Source: an uncultured bacterium (lineage in GTDB: Bacteria > Patescibacteriota > Minisyncoccia > Phycocordibacterales > UBA918). Taken from it: 14,070 nt of DNA. The stretch spans positions 1 through 14,070 of the forward strand of contig CAJXAG010000027.1 in the NCBI GenBank assembly GCA_913050645.1, read 5' to 3'. Under the pieces are notes generated by a model. That model was not told the DNA's origin. It did not search any database and saw only the letters and a program-made list of their open reading frames with translations. Shown here one piece after another: positions 11,257 to 14,070 of this stretch (the stretch's first letter is position 1; the number at the start of each line of letters is the position of its first letter). The translations under genes were made by a program, and so were the position numbers.

Positions 11257-11976
11257 ATGACACAAGAAGGACATCAGCATCCGCTGACACAAATGATCTC
11301 TGAGATAAACAGTATTTTTGCTGATATTGGCTTTGTGTTTGCAGAGGGACCTGAGGCAGAAACAGAAGTGTATAACTTTGACCGTTTAAACGTGCCAAAG
11401 GATCATCCTGCACGTGATATGCAGGACACGTTTTGGTTTCGCAATGAGGACGTAGCTGAACCAATGGTGTTGCGTACACATACTTCACCAGTGCAAGCAC
11501 GATACATGGAATCTCACGAACCACCGATTCGCGTGATTGTGCCTGGAAAGGTGTTTCGTAACGAAGCGACCGACGCAACACACGAAGCGCAGTTTATGCA
11601 GCTTGAGGGATTGTATGTCGATACAGGGGTACATATGGGGCACCTGAAGGGAACTATTGAGTACTTCTTCTCAAAGTTTTTCGGTGGTGAGACTGAAGTT
11701 CGTTTTCGTCCAAGCTTCTTTCCGTTTGTGGAGCCCGGTGTTGAGGTTGATATGATGCTTAAGGGAAGTGATTCAAAGCTCGCGAACAAGTGGATTGAAA
11801 TAATGGGTGCAGGTATGGTACATCCGGAAGTACTTCGTGACTCAGGAGTTGATCCAGAGCAGTACTCAGGTTTTGCGTTTGGTATGGGTATTGATCGCTT
11901 GGCGGTGATGAAGTACGGCATCAATGACGTGCGTGACTTATACACGGGCGATTTACGATTTGTTAATCAGTTTTAA
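11257..11976 (+). CDS. pheS: Phenylalanyl-tRNA synthetase alpha subunit lacking the N-terminal coiled coil
   Basis: Catalytic subunit charging tRNA-Phe. The 239-residue protein begins directly at the class II core (G-H-Q-H-P-L-T-Q-M-I-S-E-I). It keeps motif-1-region A-R-D-M-Q-D-T-F-W-F, motif 2 F-R-N-E-A-T-D-A-T-H-E-A-Q-F, R-F-R-P-S-F-F-P-F-V-E-P-G-V-E-V, G-A-G-M-V-H-P-E-V-L and motif 3 G-F-A-F-G-M-G-I-D-R-L. Normal PheS is about 330-350 residues, with about 85-100 residues ahead of this core forming the coiled coil that contacts the tRNA elbow. That part is missing: the reading frame upstream holds no start codon before a TGA at 11224-11226, inside the previous gene. The start has no Shine-Dalgarno sequence and pheT follows after 2 bases. 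The catalytic residues look intact. Confidence 0.95.
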   Translation: MTQEGHQHPLTQMISEINSIFADIGFVFAEGPEAETEVYNFDRLNVPKDHPARDMQDTFWFRNEDVAEPMVLRTHTSPVQARYMESHEPPIRVIVPGKVFRNEATDATHEAQFMQLEGLYVDTGVHMGHLKGTIEYFFSKFFGGETEVRFRPSFFPFVEPGVEVDMMLKGSDSKLANKWIEIMGAGMVHPEVLRDSGVDPEQYSGFAFGMGIDRLAVMKYGINDVRDLYTGDLRFVNQF

Positions 11977-11978
11977 TT

Positions 11979-13958
11979 ATGTTGGTATCTTGGAATTGGC
12001 TAAAGGAATATATAGGAGAAACAAACCTCACCGCACAGCAAGCTGCTGATCTGCTTGGCTACCATGCATTTGAGATCGAAGAGATTGAAGAGAAGGGTGG
12101 CGACACGGTGATTGACGTGGATATCCTGCCCAACCGCTCTTCAGACTGTCTGTGTCAGCGAGGTGTTGCGCGCGAGATTGCTTCAATTATGGACGCACCA
12201 CTTGCACACGACCCACTGACACATACACCAGAACTTACACCGACAAGTGCGGTACAGGTACATATTGCTGACACTGAAGCATGTCCGCGCTTTACTGCAT
12301 CTCTGGTTACCGGTATTACGGTGAAAGAATCTCCAGACTGGCTAAAGAAACGTTTGGAAGCAATCGGGCAGCGACCAATAAACAACATTGTCGATGCTAC
12401 AAACTATGTAATGTTTGCTATCGGCCAGCCGATTCATGCATATGATGCCGATCTCTTCCCTCAGGTAGATGGTGCATGGCAGTTTGGTGTGCGGTATGCC
12501 CAAGAAGGGGAAGTGGTAAGTTTGATTGCAGAAGGTGGCAAGGATGAAGATCGAGATGTGACGCTTTCAGGTAGTGAGCTTCTTATTGTGGATGAAAGTA
12601 GTGATACGCCAATTGGTCTGGCTGGTGTGAAGGGTGGACGTTTCGCAGGAGTGCACGATGGTACCACGAAAATCATCATTGAAGCTGCACATTTCCATCC
12701 GACTATTACGCGTAAAACAGCCCGGTGCTTAGGTATTGTGATCGATGCTTCAAAGCGCTTTGAGAATGAACCATCGCGCGAGCTACCGTCGTACGCACAG
12801 TCGGAGATTGTAAAACTTATTTTAGATATTGCAGGAGGATCCTACGAAGGGACACTTGATACCTATCTTGAAAAGAAAGAGAATCAGCCCGTGCGCGTCA
12901 ATTCGCAACAGGTGAATGCGCTCCTTGGCCTTAGTCTTTCTGTTGGTGATATGGCAAGTATTCTCAGACGCGTCGGATGCGAAGTGTCTACCAAAGGCGA
13001 GACACTCATTGCAACCGGCCCATGGGAACGGACTGATCTCAACATCGAAGCAGACTTCATCGAAGAAATTGGGCGTATCTACGGCTATGACCATGTTGAA
13101 TCGGTGGTGCCAGAAGCTGTCCCCCTAGGGGAGATGAATGTGCGGCACTACTACTCAGAAAAGGTCCGTGATGTACTCATTGCGCTTGGATTCTCTGAAG
13201 TGATTACTTCATCGTTTCGGAAGAAGGATAAAATTAAACTACGTAACGCCCTTGCATCAGATAAAGGGTGCCTGCGTTCAACATTGAGCAAAAACATTAC
13301 TGAGGCACTAGACAAGAACGTTGGCTTTGTTGATCTGCTTGGGGCTACAGACACACGCGTTTTTGAGATAGGTACGGTCTTTCATAAAAAAGAACCCTCC
13401 AAAATTTCTGCTGATGCAGAAACCAAAGAGGACAAGGGTGGTGGCATTGCAGAGCATGTGTCACTTGCGCTAGGGGTTCGCACCAAGCATTCTGGGTATA
13501 ATCAAAAAGATGACAAGGTGACCGAGGACGCAATCGCAGCATTGGAAACGAAGCTCGGTACAAAGTTAGATGTTACACTCGACAAAGCAGTTGCTGAGGT
13601 AAACTTCACGGAGGTATTTGAATCGCTCCCGGTACCTGAAACATACGACGCAGTAGAAGTTGCTGACGAAATCATCTATCAGCCATTTTCAACGTTTCAG
13701 CATATGACACGTGACATCGCGATGTGGGTGGAAGAGGGGACGACGGTAGAGGTGGCACAAAAAGTGCTTGATGATGCAGCGGGAGAGCTGCGGGTTCGTA
13801 CGACGCACGTTGACGAGTTCACTAAAGACGGTCGTACCTCACTTGCGTTCCGACTTGTGTTCCAGGCGCAAGACCGCACACTCACCGACGAGGAAGTGAA
13901 TGCACAGATGGACAAAGTATATAAAGCAGCAGAAGAGCAAGGCTGGGAAACTCGATAG
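11979..13958 (+). CDS. pheT: Phenylalanyl-tRNA synthetase beta subunit lacking the EMAP/OB tRNA-binding domain
   Basis: Structural, editing and anticodon-side subunit of PheRS. The 659-residue protein is well below the usual 780-800. Residues 1-40 (S-W-N-W-L-K-E-Y-I ... L-G-Y-H-A-F-E-I-E-E-I) form domain B1. They run almost directly into V-D-I-L-P-N-R-S-S-D-C-L (about 48-60), so the roughly 110-residue B2 (EMAP/Trbp111-type OB fold) normally inserted here is absent. Domains B3/B4 (about 105-290, editing region, N-I-V-D-A-T-N-Y-V-M) and B5 (about 303-370, ending G-R-I-Y-G-Y-D-H-V) are present. The catalytic-like fold B6/B7 (about 380-565) and the C-terminal ferredoxin-fold anticodon-binding domain B8 (about 567-659, R-D-I-A-M-W-V and R-T-L-T-D-E-E-V) are also present. 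It follows pheS by 2 bases and ends at the terminator 13973-14002. Confidence 0.95.
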   Translation: MLVSWNWLKEYIGETNLTAQQAADLLGYHAFEIEEIEEKGGDTVIDVDILPNRSSDCLCQRGVAREIASIMDAPLAHDPLTHTPELTPTSAVQVHIADTEACPRFTASLVTGITVKESPDWLKKRLEAIGQRPINNIVDATNYVMFAIGQPIHAYDADLFPQVDGAWQFGVRYAQEGEVVSLIAEGGKDEDRDVTLSGSELLIVDESSDTPIGLAGVKGGRFAGVHDGTTKIIIEAAHFHPTITRKTARCLGIVIDASKRFENEPSRELPSYAQSEIVKLILDIAGGSYEGTLDTYLEKKENQPVRVNSQQVNALLGLSLSVGDMASILRRVGCEVSTKGETLIATGPWERTDLNIEADFIEEIGRIYGYDHVESVVPEAVPLGEMNVRHYYSEKVRDVLIALGFSEVITSSFRKKDKIKLRNALASDKGCLRSTLSKNITEALDKNVGFVDLLGATDTRVFEIGTVFHKKEPSKISADAETKEDKGGGIAEHVSLALGVRTKHSGYNQKDDKVTEDAIAALETKLGTKLDVTLDKAVAEVNFTEVFESLPVPETYDAVEVADEIIYQPFSTFQHMTRDIAMWVEEGTTVEVAQKVLDDAAGELRVRTTHVDEFTKDGRTSLAFRLVFQAQDRTLTDEEVNAQMDKVYKAAEEQGWETR

Positions 13959-13972
13959 TTAACGAACAAAAG

Positions 13973-14002
13973 AAAACAGCGTGTGAGTTACGCGCTGTTT
14001 TT
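13973..14002. terminator. Convergent bidirectional terminator after pheT
   Basis: AAAACAGCGTG pairs with CGCGCTGTTTT (11 bp, one wobble) around a 7-base loop, with T-rich sequence on both strands. It serves pheT on the plus strand and the edge gene on the minus strand. Confidence 0.8.
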
Positions 14003-14006
14003 CACT

Positions 14007-14069
14007 TTATGATTGCATGACATGACTGTGACCAAGTTTTGCAAGGTGATCCTTACGCCATTTCTTGAC
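14007..14069 (-). CDS. Possible C-terminus of a minus-strand gene, cut by the window edge
   Basis: On the minus strand the last 20 codons before a TAA (stop at 14007-14009) read V-K-K-W-R-K-D-H-L-A-K-L-G-H-S-H-V-M-Q-S. The frame is open to the window edge, the composition is protein-like, and the stop sits just before a convergent terminator. The family cannot be recognised from 20 residues. Confidence 0.4.
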   Translation of the reverse strand, partial: VKKWRKDHLAKLGHSHVMQS

Positions 14070-14070
14070 G

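Overview
The window looks like a piece of a small-genome bacterium of the Candidate Phyla Radiation (Patescibacteria), most likely a Parcubacteria-type lineage. This is an inference from gene content and architecture, not from a marker tree. The signs are short versions of universal proteins (EF-Ts 194 aa, RF1 328 aa, PheS 239 aa, PheT 659 aa), a TrpR/YerC-like regulator, a membrane GT2 glycosyltransferase followed by a PEGA-type protein, and tightly spaced genes whose starts lack Shine-Dalgarno sequences. The standard code fits: no gene needs an in-frame TGA read as sense.

Layout. 1-1060: a PfkB-family sugar or nucleoside kinase on the minus strand with its own terminator. 1061-1245: a divergent promoter region holding a nested inverted repeat. 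1246-3691 (plus): bL25, a secreted coiled-coil lytic transglycosylase and type-B bL31, each with its own -10 box. 3702-4367: an AT-rich island with a TrpR-like gene bracketed by two copies of one perfect palindrome. It sits between rpmE (bL31) and prfA, two genes that are often adjacent elsewhere. 4368-5354: prfA. 5392-5632: a promoter and a strongly structured RNA region upstream of rpsB, which appears to have a second, nearly leaderless promoter. 5633-7028: rpsB-tsf. 7144-7951: a small membrane protein and a MazG-like protein. 7952-8516: a 565-base gene-free stretch with REP-like hairpins, a bidirectional terminator, tRNA-Thr(UGU) on the minus strand and a decayed tRNA-like copy. 8517-13958: a four-gene run of GT2 glycosyltransferase, PEGA-type protein, pheS and pheT with gaps of 2, 17 and 2 bases. 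The right edge holds a convergent terminator and the probable C-terminus of a minus-strand gene.

Most of the window is translation machinery (bL25, bL31, RF1, uS2, EF-Ts, tRNA-Thr, PheRS) interspersed with cell-envelope genes. Across the window a -10 hexamer, often preceded by TGC, sits about 7-14 bases before the ATG, which predicts leaderless or near-leaderless mRNAs. Both tRNA-type units likewise have a -10-like box exactly 7 bases before the mature 5' end.

The best candidates for something new are: (i) the TrpR-like gene flanked by identical palindromes, one lying on its own promoter; (ii) a pared-down PheRS lacking both the PheS N-terminal coiled coil and the PheT EMAP/OB tRNA-binding domain; (iii) the structured RNA before rpsB; and (iv) the leaderless, SD-less architecture.
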